In this document: positions 10,182 to 20,010 of the stretch, one piece after another | Position numbering within the stretch: position 1 is the first letter of the stretch | Layout of the letters: each line of letters begins with the position of its first letter | Notes under the pieces: generated by a model | Told to the model about the DNA's origin: nothing | Seen by the model: only the letters and a program-made list of their open reading frames with translations | The model's database searches: none | Made by a program: the position numbers and the translations under genes | Source: Chondrus crispus | Lineage: Eukaryota > Rhodophyta > Florideophyceae > Gigartinales > Gigartinaceae | DNA length: 64,000 nucleotides | Direction of reading: 5' to 3' | Assembly: GCF_000350225.1 (NCBI RefSeq) | Contig: NW_005179153.1 | Coordinates: 62,001 to 126,000 of the forward strand

Positions 10182-13100
10182 CTATCCCAGTTGTGCGTGC
10201 GACGCTCGCGTGGGTAAGAGCAGCCTTTTCCTTCGGAAATATGTGACTACCGCGCTGCGGGAGATCTGCTCAATAGGTTCCCACGTTGCGTCCTCGATGG
10301 TATACCCATACCACCTCACTTTGAGAATTAATTTGTCCTCGTCGTAGCCGTGGTCCACGATCTTGTCTATCACATACTCCTGACTCTCGGCTCCTTCTTC
10401 CTGCGTGTCCAACTGTCCTTCCCCCTTCCGAAGATCTTCCAACTCATCCTCTTCTCTGGACTTTCCGAACTCGCGTAGGTCTGGAGGTGTCTCCGCCGTC
10501 GGCGTTTGACTAACTATGGTATCCTGGTCCCCTGACGTAGGCGCCCGGGTGTGAGGACGTTCCTCGTCCTCCGTTGCCTCTCCTTCTTCGATTAGCTCCG
10601 GCTCTCCCAGGAACTGTAGCGCTTGACGTAGGCCAGTTATCGGCGCATAGTCCATCGGGCTTGGGCCTAACTCCACCCTATCTCGCGATACGCGTTCCTC
10701 CTTATCGCCAATGGCAATGACTACCGTATGTTGATCCGATCTTCTGACCTGATTAGGTCCTGTGGCGACTTGTGCCAGCTTGTGTTTCGGTTCGCTAGCC
10801 GTGCCCTGCTTTTTCCGGAGGAACACGTAGGACCCCGGTGGGATCTCATATTGCGGTTTGCGAAGGCGTGCGTCGAAATTTCGCTTGTACCGGGCTTGTT
10901 CCTTCTGCAAACTCCTATCGGCGCTTCGCATTAGGCTCTCCAACCACGACTGCCATTTCAGGTAGTATGCTCGTGACGAGCTGAAGTTCTCCAAAGTTGG
11001 CTGCGCTTGTAACGCAATGCTTCTCGGCGCCCGAGCTAACACCAGCTCGAAGGGCGCAATGTTCGTAGTTCGATGAACTTGCGTGTTGTAGGCGAACGTC
11101 ACAGCGTCGCTAAATAGGTCCCAGTCCTTCGGATGTTCTCCAACATATTTTTGCAACGCGAAAGTCAGCGTGCGGTTAAACCTCTCAACTTGGCCGTTGG
11201 CTTGCGGGTGGTACGTAGTCGTGAACACATTGCGTATGCTGAGAATTCGGCAGACGTTCTGAAAGAACCGGGCCGTGAACTGCGTTCCATTGTCGGACAG
11301 CAGCTTGACAGGCTGTCCGTACACGAATACCCAATGGTGAGCGAAGGCTTGTGCGATGTGTGCAGCTGATATCTTCTTCAACGGTACGGTTCGTACTAGT
11401 TTCGAGTATCGATCGCTGATCACGAGAATATACCGATTTCCTCGTTTAGTTGTAATTAGCTCGCCGAGGATGTCGATGGCGACAAACTCCAGCGGAGCTT
11501 TGGGCGTGAACAGCTTCATTTCCTTCGTGTTTCTTCTTAACTTCACCCTTTCCCGCGCACATGCGGCGCAATTCTTCGCGACTGCGTAGCAGTCTAGGGC
11601 CATCGTGGGCCAATAAAAATATCTTCTCAATGTCTTGTAAAGTTTCCTGCCTCCCGGGCGTCCTGCCAATTTTGCGTAATGGCTTAACGATAGGACGCGG
11701 TCCCTTAACGATTGTGGTATCACCACTTGTGCAAACTCCGCCGCGGTACGGCATAGAGTTCCATCGAGTCCCTCGATCTCCATGCTGAACGTTCTCACTT
11801 TTCCGGCGTCCATTTCTTCCTTGATTCGGTTGCAGAAGGGTTCGACGGCTTGCTTGCGAATGAGCTCCTCCGGAGTGACAGCTTTGAATTGATCGAGGCG
11901 ATCAGGGGCGGTCTCTCCCTCAAGAGCGAGGATGTCGTCTAATGCGTCAAAACTGTCCTCGTCCTCCATTGCACCCTCGGCCGGTTCGGCCATAAAGCAT
12001 GGGATTTCGTCGTCGATTTCGTCGACGGTTTCTCCTGCAGTCCGTAATCTTGACAGGGCATCAGCTTGACTATTCGCCTTGCCCTTCTTGTACTTGATTT
12101 CGAAATCAAATTCCGAGAGGCGGAGCCTCCATCGGATTAATCTCCCGCTGGGGTCGGTTACGGTCATCAACCACCTCAATGAGGCATGGTCGGTATGCAC
12201 AATGAAGTGCTCGCCATATACATATGGTCTTAAAGTCTGTACGGCCCAAATTACCGCTAGACATTCTTTTTCTGATACAGAATAGTTTCTCTCGGCTGCG
12301 GCTAACGTTCTTGAAAAGAACCCGATGGGTTTACGTTGCGCATCCGGATGTGTCTGAAATAATGCAGCGCCGATTTGATAGTCGCTTGCATCGGTGTTTA
12401 CGGAGTATGGTAGGTTCTTCTTCGGCAGCGCCAACACCGGCGGTGCCAAGATGGCGTCCTTGAGCTTATGAAAAGCTTTTTTGCACGGTTCGTCGAATCC
12501 TTCCAACTGGACCGGTTGTCCCTTCTTCAATAGTTGATTGAGCGGATGCGCGATTTTCGCGTAATGTGGGACAAACCTGCGGTAGACATTGCAGAGTCCC
12601 AAGAAGCTTCTGAGCTGGGTCTCCGTTTGAGGGTACCGCACTTGTTCCAACGCGGCGGTTCGCGCGACATCAACCTCCAATGTACCTGGCCGAACGACAT
12701 GGCCCAGGTACTTGATCTTTTCGACGAAAAATTCGCACTTGCGAAGCTTGAGCTTCACACCTGCCTTCTCCAATACAGAAAGTATTTCATCCACGTGCAC
12801 GATGTGCTCCTCCCACGACTTGCTAAAAATTATTATGTCATCCGGATACACCAAACAGCATTTCCAACAGAACGGAGAGAGCAGGATGTCCATTGCTCTC
12901 TGGAACGTCGCTAGCGCGTTGGTTAGCCCGAAGGGCATTCTTGAGAAGCGATACAGACCTGAGTGACATGAAAAGGCCTTCTTGTCGCGGTCGCACTCAG
13001 GGATAGGCATCTGCCAATATCCCGAGATCGCGTCCAACGGGGAGAAAACCTTGGTGTCACCAAGCGAGTCCAGACACTCATCCATGCGCGGTAAAGGGTA

Positions 13101-13618
13101 CGTGTCCTTTACCGTTACTGCATTTAACCAGCGGTAGTCTACGCAAAAGTGCATCGATCCGTCCGGCTTGGGCACTAATAAAACGAGCGACGCCCATTCT
13201 GACTGCGCTGGTTCGATGACTCCTGCTTCTAACATCTTCTGTACTTCTGCATCTTCTACTTCGCGGGCTTTAGGCCCGGCCCGATACCGGGCTTGTGCAA
13301 TTGGCCTTGTATCCGGTGCTAGTTCAAACCGGTGGACCGTGGTGTTGATCTCACCAAGGGTCCCATCCCACATGCGGGAATGTTTTTTTAACATCCGACG
13401 GAATCTTTCGCGCAGCCGGTCCGGCACGTGGCTGAGGTCGAGCTCCTCCACGTCCGGCGGGGGAGGCTCAATCCGCCGCTCCGGCTTCGTAGTTGCCGTC
13501 GCGGAGAGCTCTTCCTCCCGTTCTCCTTGCTGGTCCTCGCGATCTTGTTCCGACGGTTCGCACCTTCTCTCGCCCGTAGGCGGCGGGGTGGAATTAGTGA
13601 ATTTTCCTCGTCCCTTTT
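10182..13618 (-). pseudogene. pol: Element 1 pol: RT, RNase H, integrase, chromodomain
   Basis: A single open frame of about 1,140 codons from the edge of the solo LTR at 13618 to the stop at 10182. RT blocks: FCVDYRWLNAV, LDAISGYWQMPI, MPFGLTNA, and the catalytic box YPDD where element 2 has YLDD. RNase H: NTDASDYQIGAALF, SEKECLAVIWAV, HTDHASLRWL. Integrase: a zinc-finger-like region ending NCAACARE, then catalytic D, D and E in VAIDILGE, LLSDNGTQF and NGQVERFNR. A chromodomain ends the protein (EYVIDKIVDHGY, VRWYGYTIEDATWEP), which in chromoviruses steers integration to chromatin. This is the best preserved enzyme block in the window. It is separated from its protease by an LTR insertion, and YPDD may weaken RT, hence pseudogene. 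Confidence 0.95.
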
Positions 13619-14298
13619 TGTAGTATAACCCCCCCTGGGGCTTTTTAGTTAGATCAACAACGGGATCTAGTGCTGTAGAGCCCGATGCTCTACAGTACTA
13701 CTGCGCGTGGCCACGTGTACCCCTCGAGTATCGGGCGCACGCGTGCACACGTGCACACGTGTACCGCGCGGGACGGAAGCGCGCGCACACACGTGTACTG
13801 TCAGCCACGATGGCTGACAGTATTACAGTACGGTCCGATCTGTACTACAGTACTCCACTACAGTGCTTCGGTACTGTAGTGTTATAGATTGTTTTTTATA
13901 TTAAATATGGAGCGGACCGGCGGCGGTGGAGGAGGACAAGCACGGACTTGTCACCCACCGACCGTCAAGGTCCGACTTCCCGCTTATTCTAAGGTAGCGC
14001 TCGCTAACTACCTTAGAGCGGCACCGAGCGCAGGTTGAGGACGCGCGCGGTACGCCCACGAGTCGGCTCCGCCTCCGCCCCGTCGGTACTGGATCGTTAC
14101 CTCGTACCACGCCGGGGCGTCGAGGCGTCGAACCGCTCGCGCGTACCAGCGTCCTCCCCGTTCCCGCTCTACCACGCTACCCGGGCCCGCTGCCCGGTGC
14201 CGTTAGCTGGTGTCCTGCTTCACCCCCGTCTTCCCGATCGGACGGGGTCTCGGTCGAACTGTGCATACACCCCTATCGCTGGCGGTGTTTATGCTACA
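13619..14298. repeat. Solo LTR of family B (copy B1) inside element 1 pol
   Basis: A 680 bp unit with ends TGTAGTATAA and TTATGCTACA, forming a short terminal inverted repeat with TG..CA ends. The sequence CCTTT is present on both sides (13613-13617 plus one extra T, and 14299-14303). The uninterrupted sequence exists in element 3 near 54503-54515, proving the insertion. The interior has several hairpins (such as GTCAGCC..GGCTGAC near 13798-13824) and CACGTG palindromes. Orientation cannot be fixed. No coding capacity is seen. Confidence 0.88.
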
Positions 14299-15449
14299 CC
14301 TTTCTTGAATCTCAAGTACCTCACCAATGGTGGAATTACTCTTGAATACGACCCTCGGGTGCGGTAGTAGTTCCGCCACCACTTGGCCTTTTTGAACCCT
14401 GACCGGGTAATTTCTAAAATTCGCTACAAGCAATCTAAAAGGTTTGTCAGGCTCAACCTGAACTACACCGTTGGTGCTTACCAATCCGTGCTTGTCGTAT
14501 AGCGGTGCGTAGGGTTGAACTACGACCAAGCCCGTTCTCTTCGAGGTACATTCGACTATGTGTTGCGTCCCTGGCTCAATGGTCGTGGCTCTTGCCACCT
14601 TCACCCTGGGGGAAACTCGCTCCCCTTTTGCATCAGTTTCCCCCTTTCCGGGGACCAGATGCTTCTTCGATTTTCTCGCCGAGAACCGCCTTACGATCGG
14701 AACCTCCGAGAAATCCGCCAACTTAACTGTTCTCTTCCGTGGGTAGATAGCCTCCACTATCCTATCGCAATAGTCCGCTCCTAGAATCAGCGGTACCGCG
14801 AGCTTTTCGCACACAATAAATTCGGCAGCAGCCACAAATCGTCCAAGTCTCACGGTCATATTGATGGTTCCGAGAGTCTGGAGTGGCCTGTTGTTCGCGT
14901 CGCCAATGTCTGGAGTCGGTCCGTAGGACTCTAGAGATTCCATTCCAGCCGGGAGTTCCGATCTTCGCACAAGGTTTGGTCCCGCGCCGGTGTCTAATAC
15001 AGACAACACCCGGCTCATCAATCCGACTGTTGGTCCAATGTCCGCGTAAACTTTGTAGAGTTTCGCGCAAGAACCAAAATCTTCTCGGGACACTCCCTTC
15101 GCTTAACCCTGTACCAGGGTCTTCGAACTTCTTCCAGCGGATGATCTCTGGCTCGGCTCAAAATTTTCTTGACTTGGGCTGGCCCTTTGGGCTTACCCAC
15201 CAACCCAACAACCTCCTTATTGGGGCCTGATTTTTCCCTTAGAGACGGGGAACGGGGCTGAGCCTCGGGCACAGAACGTCGACCCTGTGCCTCTCGCGAC
15301 TCATGCGAGATTCCCCTCTCTAGTTTTCCTGCCGTGGCGGGATCCTTCTCACATCCGACGGCGCGGGTCCCGCGGCGAGCCCTCTGAAGGGTTGGTTCGA
15401 CCTCGGCGTTGAAGCACTCGGCGCGCCCGCCGTCTGCGAATCGAACCAA
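14299..15449 (-). pseudogene. Element 1 protease region of pro-pol
   Basis: Aspartic protease of the gypsy polyprotein, with catalytic motif VLDTGAGPNLVRR. A second conserved run is LILGADYCDRIVEAIYPRK. Downstream lies a linker with GTQHIVECTSKRTGLVVVQPY. It cuts the gag-pol polyprotein. The frame upstream of 15065 (ILVLARNSTKF) and the frame downstream (YKVYADIGP) are different. Element 2 reads LVLARKNYNVYADIGP in one frame, so element 1 carries a small indel in the A-rich codons there. The frame is then cut by the B1 LTR before RT. It overlaps the gag 3' end in another frame. Confidence 0.85.
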
Positions 15450-15650
15450 TTCTTGACCTTCAGATAACTCGTCGATGGTATCCCTAATCTCTCCATCGGA
15501 GACAACGCCTCATAATTTCCCAAAACTCGGTGCATTTCCCGGAGGGAAAGAATGCACGTTGGCGCGGCGTGCCCCTTTTCGTAGCAATGATAGCACACCA
15601 GTCCGTGCTTCTTGACGGGATATTGCGGCCTAGGTCCTCCACGAGCCGGC
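15320..15650 (-). pseudogene. gag: Element 1 gag, C-terminal part with zinc knuckle
   Basis: Continues gag after the B2 LTR insertion: ARGGPRPQYPVKKHGL, then a CCHC knuckle CYHCYEKGHAAPTC (C-X2-C-X4-H-X4-C) for RNA binding. Then LSPMERLGIPSTSYLKVKNWF. This matches element H at 59728-60303 and element 2 at 34250-34499. The pro-pol frame overlaps its end, which in element 2 requires a -1 shift, so frameshifting is the likely expression mode for the enzymes. Confidence 0.85.
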
Positions 15651-16342
15651 TGTAGCATAACCCCCCCTGGGGCTTTAAATTAGATTAGATCAAGAACTAG
15701 ATCAGCTACTGTAGAGCGTCGAGCTCTACAGTACAACCGCGCGTGTCCACGTGTACACCACGGGGACAAGGGACACGTGCATACACGCCCACACGTGTAC
15801 AGCGCGCGAACGAAGCGCGCACGCACCACGAGTAATACGAGTACTGTCAGCCTCGACATAGCTGACAGTATTACAGTGCAGGCCGACCTGCACTACAGTA
15901 GCCCACTACAGTACCTCAGTACTGTAGTGTTATGATAGATTGTTTTGTATATTAAATATGGAGCGGACCGACGGCGGCGGAAGGGGACAAGCACGGGCTT
16001 GTCCTCAACCGACCGCCAAGGTCAGTCCACCCAGCTTATTCTAAACGTCGCCTTCGCTCTTCGCGCGCGTTTAGTCGGAGCCAAGCCGGAGTGGACGCGC
16101 AGCACGCGAGCGAGCACGGAACCGCCTCCGCCCGTCAGCACTACCTCGTACCACGCCGGGGCGTCGAGGCGTCGAACCGCTCGCGCGTACCAGCGTCCTC
16201 CCCGTTCCCGCTCTACCACGCTACCCGGGCCCGCTGCCCGGTGCCGTTAGCTGGTGTCCTGCTTCACCCCCGTCTTCCCGATCGGACGGGGTCTCGGTCG
16301 AACTGTGCATACACCCCTATCGCTGGCGGTGTTTATGCTACA
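15651..16342. repeat. Solo LTR of family B (copy B2) inside element 1 gag
   Basis: A 692 bp unit with ends TGTAGCATAA and TTATGCTACA, flanked by the perfect 5 bp duplication CCGGC (15646-15650 and 16343-16347). Removing it restores the gag sequence as seen in element H near 60050-60070. It is related along its length to B1. A hairpin with stem AGTGCAGG/CCTGCACT near 15876-15897 corresponds to a changed but still pairing stem AGTAC/GTACT in B1. Confidence 0.92.
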
Positions 16343-18302
16343 CCGGCGGCCTTCCTTGATGTTGCCGCCTTCCCATTCAGCCTGGCCTTCGAAACGTCGT
16401 ACCCTTGTCTTCCATCGGAATGCGCGGCGCCGGCGTGTGGCCGCGCCCCCGGAACATCATCACGGGATCCGTGGGCTCTGAAAACGACTCCGTCGCGTAT
16501 GTGGGCGTCGGTAAAGTTGACGACCCGCTTGCCCCGTAGTCCTCGTGTCCGTAGCCCTCCGATGGCTCAACAAAATTGCCTTCGGCTACCAATGCTCCTT
16601 CATAATGATTTTCGCTGCTTCCGTGCGCACCGCGTTCATCTGACGCTGGGATCGACTCGGCTAAGTGGACGGCGGCGTGACCTTTACGACTGGGATAAGA
16701 AGCCCTCGGCTTGTTCCCCGCCCTGAACGTCGACGACGTCTGAATCGTGACCTTCTTGGTCTTCTTGTCCTTGGCGCGGCTCGCCGAGCCATGGGCCTTC
16801 GCGTAATTAACTAGTCTCAAAAACGAAACGTCCCGATTGTCTTGTCGGTATTGAGATACCATCTGCTTGATACTCGAATCGAGTCCTTCAATAAACATCT
16901 TCATTTGTTCTTCCATCGAATATACGTTTCCACATCGACTGCTCGCGTCCGTCAGACGTATATAAAATTCCATCTCGTCTTCAGACGGTAGCTGCTGTAC
17001 TTCTCGCAATGCGAGCACAGCTTGACGGATCGCCTCGTCGGTTGCAAAACTCCTCAACAACCACTGTACGGCCTCCGGCCAAACGGATACCTTTCCGTGA
17101 TGGGACCCGGCCGTCTGAGACACCGAAGTGTACTGCCTCAAGGCGATGCCGCTTAGAAACTCGGGCAACAAGCGGATCGCTTGCCCCTCGTTCATTTCTT
17201 GAGTATCAAACTCTTGAACTAATTTTGCCAAAAATTCCAACACATGGACCCCGTCCTCACCTGTGAACGTGTTGTCCTTCTTCACCTTAGGCGGAATATC
17301 TCTCCTGATTTTTCGCACGGCGGTCCGCTGGGAACTTGACAAATGTGTCTGCGGGTTCCGCAAGCGGTACGTTTGGTACGAAAGTAATTCCTTGAAGAGG
17401 TAGTTGGTCGGATTCAGCTCCTCCAACTCCTCCCATCGCGGCACGCGTCGCGTTGCGACGTCCTCTGGCTCAGCGTCCTTGTCTCTCCGGGAGGCGGACG
17501 AAATGATCCCGCCCCGTCTGGAGGAAATTTTCTTGCCCTGCGAAATTCCTTTTCCTTCCTCTGAACGATGTTCGGAATCGCTGGCATGGTTCGACGAACC
17601 GCCGTCACCATTTTCGGAAAGGCCATTCGACTCGGCCATTGAGTCTTGGTCCTCCGGCTCGTCACTACCGTGACTCTTGCTCCGGCGTCGCAGATTCTTC
17701 TTCGAGGTCTTCGACTTAGAACTCCGCTGTACAGCGGCCTTGTCCTTCTTCGATCGACGGTCGCCTTCTCCACCCGTAGGGAGCGGCTCTTGCACGGCGA
17801 TCTGTTCAAGGTCCTTGAGACAATGAGCGGCGCGGTCAAATCTGTCGTCGATACTGCTTCTAAATTTACCTAAGGACTCCAAAGCTTGATTGGCGTCGCG
17901 CCTTGCGTCCTTGACTGAAATTTTCAACGAAGCTAGGACCTCCGGCTCCAGACCGTCGGTCGCATCACCTCGCTCCTTCTCGACGAGATCCACTCGAGCC
18001 GATAGCTCTCCTAAAACAGTGTGGAACTCGGATGCTTGCAACTCCAGTTGCTTCCAGACGAGAGCTAATTCAGCCTCGAGATTTTTCGTCATCTCTTGGC
18101 GAATTTCCTCGCCCATCTTCTCGAACCTGTAGGATAGGTTATCCTTGTCGGCTTCAATCCCCGTTGGGGATTCTTGACCTTCGGGATCCGTGGCCGTATT
18201 GGCCTGGCTTCGGGTGCGAGGACCTCGCGGGATCCTCGACGCCCTTGCCGATCCGCTCCTACTCGCCCCGGGACCGACGTCCCCCGGTGCGTTTGTCGAC
18301 AT
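16343..18302 (-). pseudogene. gag: Element 1 gag, N-terminal and capsid part
   Basis: Starts MSTNAPGDVGPG. An Arg-rich leader (IPRGPRTRSQANT) is followed by a predicted coiled coil (about residues 60-180). A charged Lys/Ser region comes next, then a retrotransposon capsid domain (about residues 340-520, with TFTGEDGVHVLEFLAKLVQEFDT split by no stop). The capsid includes FATDEAIRQAVLALREVQ. Gag forms the particle that packages element RNA. The frame is broken only by the B2 LTR just before the zinc knuckle. The start is chosen because elements 2 and H share M-S-T-(N/S)-A-P. It lies about 140 bases from the primer-binding site. Confidence 0.92.
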
Positions 18303-18441
18303 CGCTCGTACGAGCGAACCTACACAAAAAAATTACAAACAAAAAATAAAAAAGAGACTCCGTTACCCAGACCACTTTTGTAGTGCAACTCCAGACCGAG
18401 ACTGTCATCGACACAATTATAGGTCCGGTTTGCTGTAGACA

Positions 18442-18460
18442 ATTCTAGGTCGGGAGACCA
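18442..18460 (-). other. Primer-binding site of element 1
   Basis: On the element strand TGGTCTCCCGACCTAG begins four bases after the LTR end. TGG pairs with a tRNA 3' CCA, and the implied tRNA tail (GGTCGGGAGACCA) is plausible as a T-arm plus acceptor. The same site recurs in elements 2, 3, H and at 46788. A second partial LTR-end plus PBS-like copy (TTGCACTACAAAAGTGGTCT on the element strand) lies at 18367-18388. Confidence 0.8.
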
Positions 18461-18464
18461 CTTT

Positions 18465-19473
18465 TGTAGTGCAATGTGCCTGGCAGGCCCCGAACACAGT
18501 CCGACGGTCAAACAAAAAGAAGAAAAACAACAACAGCAACAACCACTGCCGACGGCACGTGCTACGGAGCGTTCGAGACTCCCTTTCCCCTTGTGTGGGC
18601 TTGCGGCCCACGGTAGCTCGACTCCGACGGGGGGGTTAAGGAAAGACACCGGGCCCGGGACGATAATGGTGGTAGAGACTTTTGAAGACTTGAGGGCTCG
18701 ACGAGTGCGGGTTGGGCTTGTCTACGAGAATGTAACCGCGGTTCGCTGGGTTGTAAGGCCAATGCTCGACGAGCGTCCTCAGCACCTTGTGTGTAATTCA
18801 AGGTCTTCGACGGGGGCTTGTTCAGCACTACCCGACGGGATCGTAACCGTGTAGCAACGCTACTACCGACGTGTTGCCCGATGGCTAAAAACACCCTTGC
18901 CAGCGCGATCGCAATCGCGGTAGGCGGTACCAAATCTGTCTTATACAGTAAGACCTTCGACGGAGGCGTCGTTACAACAGCCTTCCCACGGAACTTGAAA
19001 CAGGGGCAGCGCTACACAACGTGTTGCCCGATGGCTAAAACACCTACACCGGATCGGTCGCAACCGACTCCGATGGAACCAACACAATTAAGGGAAAAAT
19101 AGAGGTAGAGGTAGAAAAGGATAGGGAAATAAAGGAAAAAGGAAGTGGACCCCCGCGCGCTGAAGGATGCCGTAGGCTTAGGTAAAAGGGAGCGTCTTGG
19201 TAGAGACGGACTTCGACCAAGGCGGCATTCAACTCCCAGCAACTCGGGTTGTCTTTATTGACTAGGTCGGACAAAGGGATACGTTATATAGAGCCCGCCG
19301 GGGCGGGTACAGTAGCTCCCGCCTCTAGATTCTAGATCTAATCAGTAAATAATTAATTAAAATAATCGTGCGCTTCGTCGCACACGTGTGTCCCCCAAAC
19401 CCGGACTACACTATCCAATCTTTTTCCTTTTTCACATCTTTTACCCCCTTTTTTAGGTGTGTATTGCACTACA
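18465..19473 (-). repeat. 5' LTR of element 1
   Basis: A 1009 bp family-A LTR. On the element strand it begins TGTAGTGCAATACACACC and ends at 18465. It has the CACGTG palindrome at 19383-19388 and the TATA box (TTATATA on +) at 19284-19290. The flank beyond it is the duplicated TATCG. Confidence 0.94.
19284..19388 (-). promoter_or_regulatory. Putative LTR promoter of element 1
   Basis: Reading the element strand, a CACGTG palindrome flanked by ACA..TGT is followed about 95 bases later by TATATAA in a GC-rich setting. The pair is conserved in the family-A LTRs, except that the TATA is altered in element H (62886-62892). Transcription would then start about 30 bases further into the LTR, close to an AATAAA. 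Confidence 0.6.
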
Positions 19474-19478
19474 TATCG

Positions 19479-19767
19479 TCGTAACGAACTCGATCGTCGT
19501 GATCGATCGGATTACCGCCCGTCGGACACAAGGTATCCCCTTCAAGGAGGGAGAGGGGACCGAGACCGTTTTCGGTTACCCCAACAGGTACAAAACGCGA
19601 TCATGTACCTGCAAGCTGGAAAGAGGATCCGTATCCTCTACCCACGGGGGGGCGCGAAGGAGACCCGACTCGCCTCGTCCCTCATATCCTGCGACGACCG
19701 GACGTCCCAGGTCAAGGTCAGGAAGTACGCGAATACTTCGCTGATGACGCGCAGTCGCAGTGGGTGA
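19479..19767 (+). pseudogene. Outer (family O) gag, C-terminal part
   Basis: The frame interrupted at 2329 resumes here with RNELDRRDRSDYRPSDTRYP and ends at a TGA at 19765-19767. It is basic and low in complexity, as nucleocapsid tails often are. The join is fixed by the TATCG duplication around element 1. Separate annotation as a short gene would be wrong. Confidence 0.8.
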
Positions 19768-20010
19768 TCGTCCCGACCCACGCGGCCAAGGACCCAAAGA
19801 AGACCTGGCCACCGATGGCCAGGAAGGTAGCTCAGATAGCACCGGTAGTTCGAAAAAAGGGTAAAGACGGTTACGTACACGCGGTCGCGTGAGCCGTCTT
19901 ATCCCTACGAACTAGACCGGACCCCGCGTGCTCGCCAAGGACACGGGGGGTATTGTCCGATAATATATCCCCCGCTTCCGGGAGCGAACACGGGAACTCC
20001 TGCGACGCCA

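Larger units (their letters stand above)
2330..19473 (-). mobile_element. Element 1: family-A Ty3/gypsy chromovirus-like retrotransposon, nested
   Basis: A complete insertion bounded by two LTRs of the same orientation (5' LTR 18465-19473, 3' LTR 2330-3364) and by the target-site duplication TATCG (2325-2329 and 19474-19478). Joining the flanks restores the outer gag frame. In element order it holds PBS, gag, protease, RT-RNase H-integrase-chromodomain, a long tail, an antisense ORF, and a polypurine tract. It spans 17.1 kb, of which about 2.6 kb is younger insertions (4359-5622, 13619-14298, 15651-16342). The gag and antisense ORF are interrupted and protease has a frameshift, so it is not autonomous now. 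Confidence 0.95.

Noticed and set aside
12534..12914. Long + strand ORFs opposite element pol (also 13168-13623, 11133-11589, 53445-53852)
   Set aside because: They are mirror frames of the RT and integrase coding strand, recur only because pol is conserved, and show no motif of their own.
13619..16342. Family-B units as DNA transposons (MITEs) because of terminal inverted repeats
   Set aside because: TG..CA ends, about 690 bp length and 5 bp duplications fit solo LTRs better; short inverted ends are normal for LTRs. Not fully excluded.
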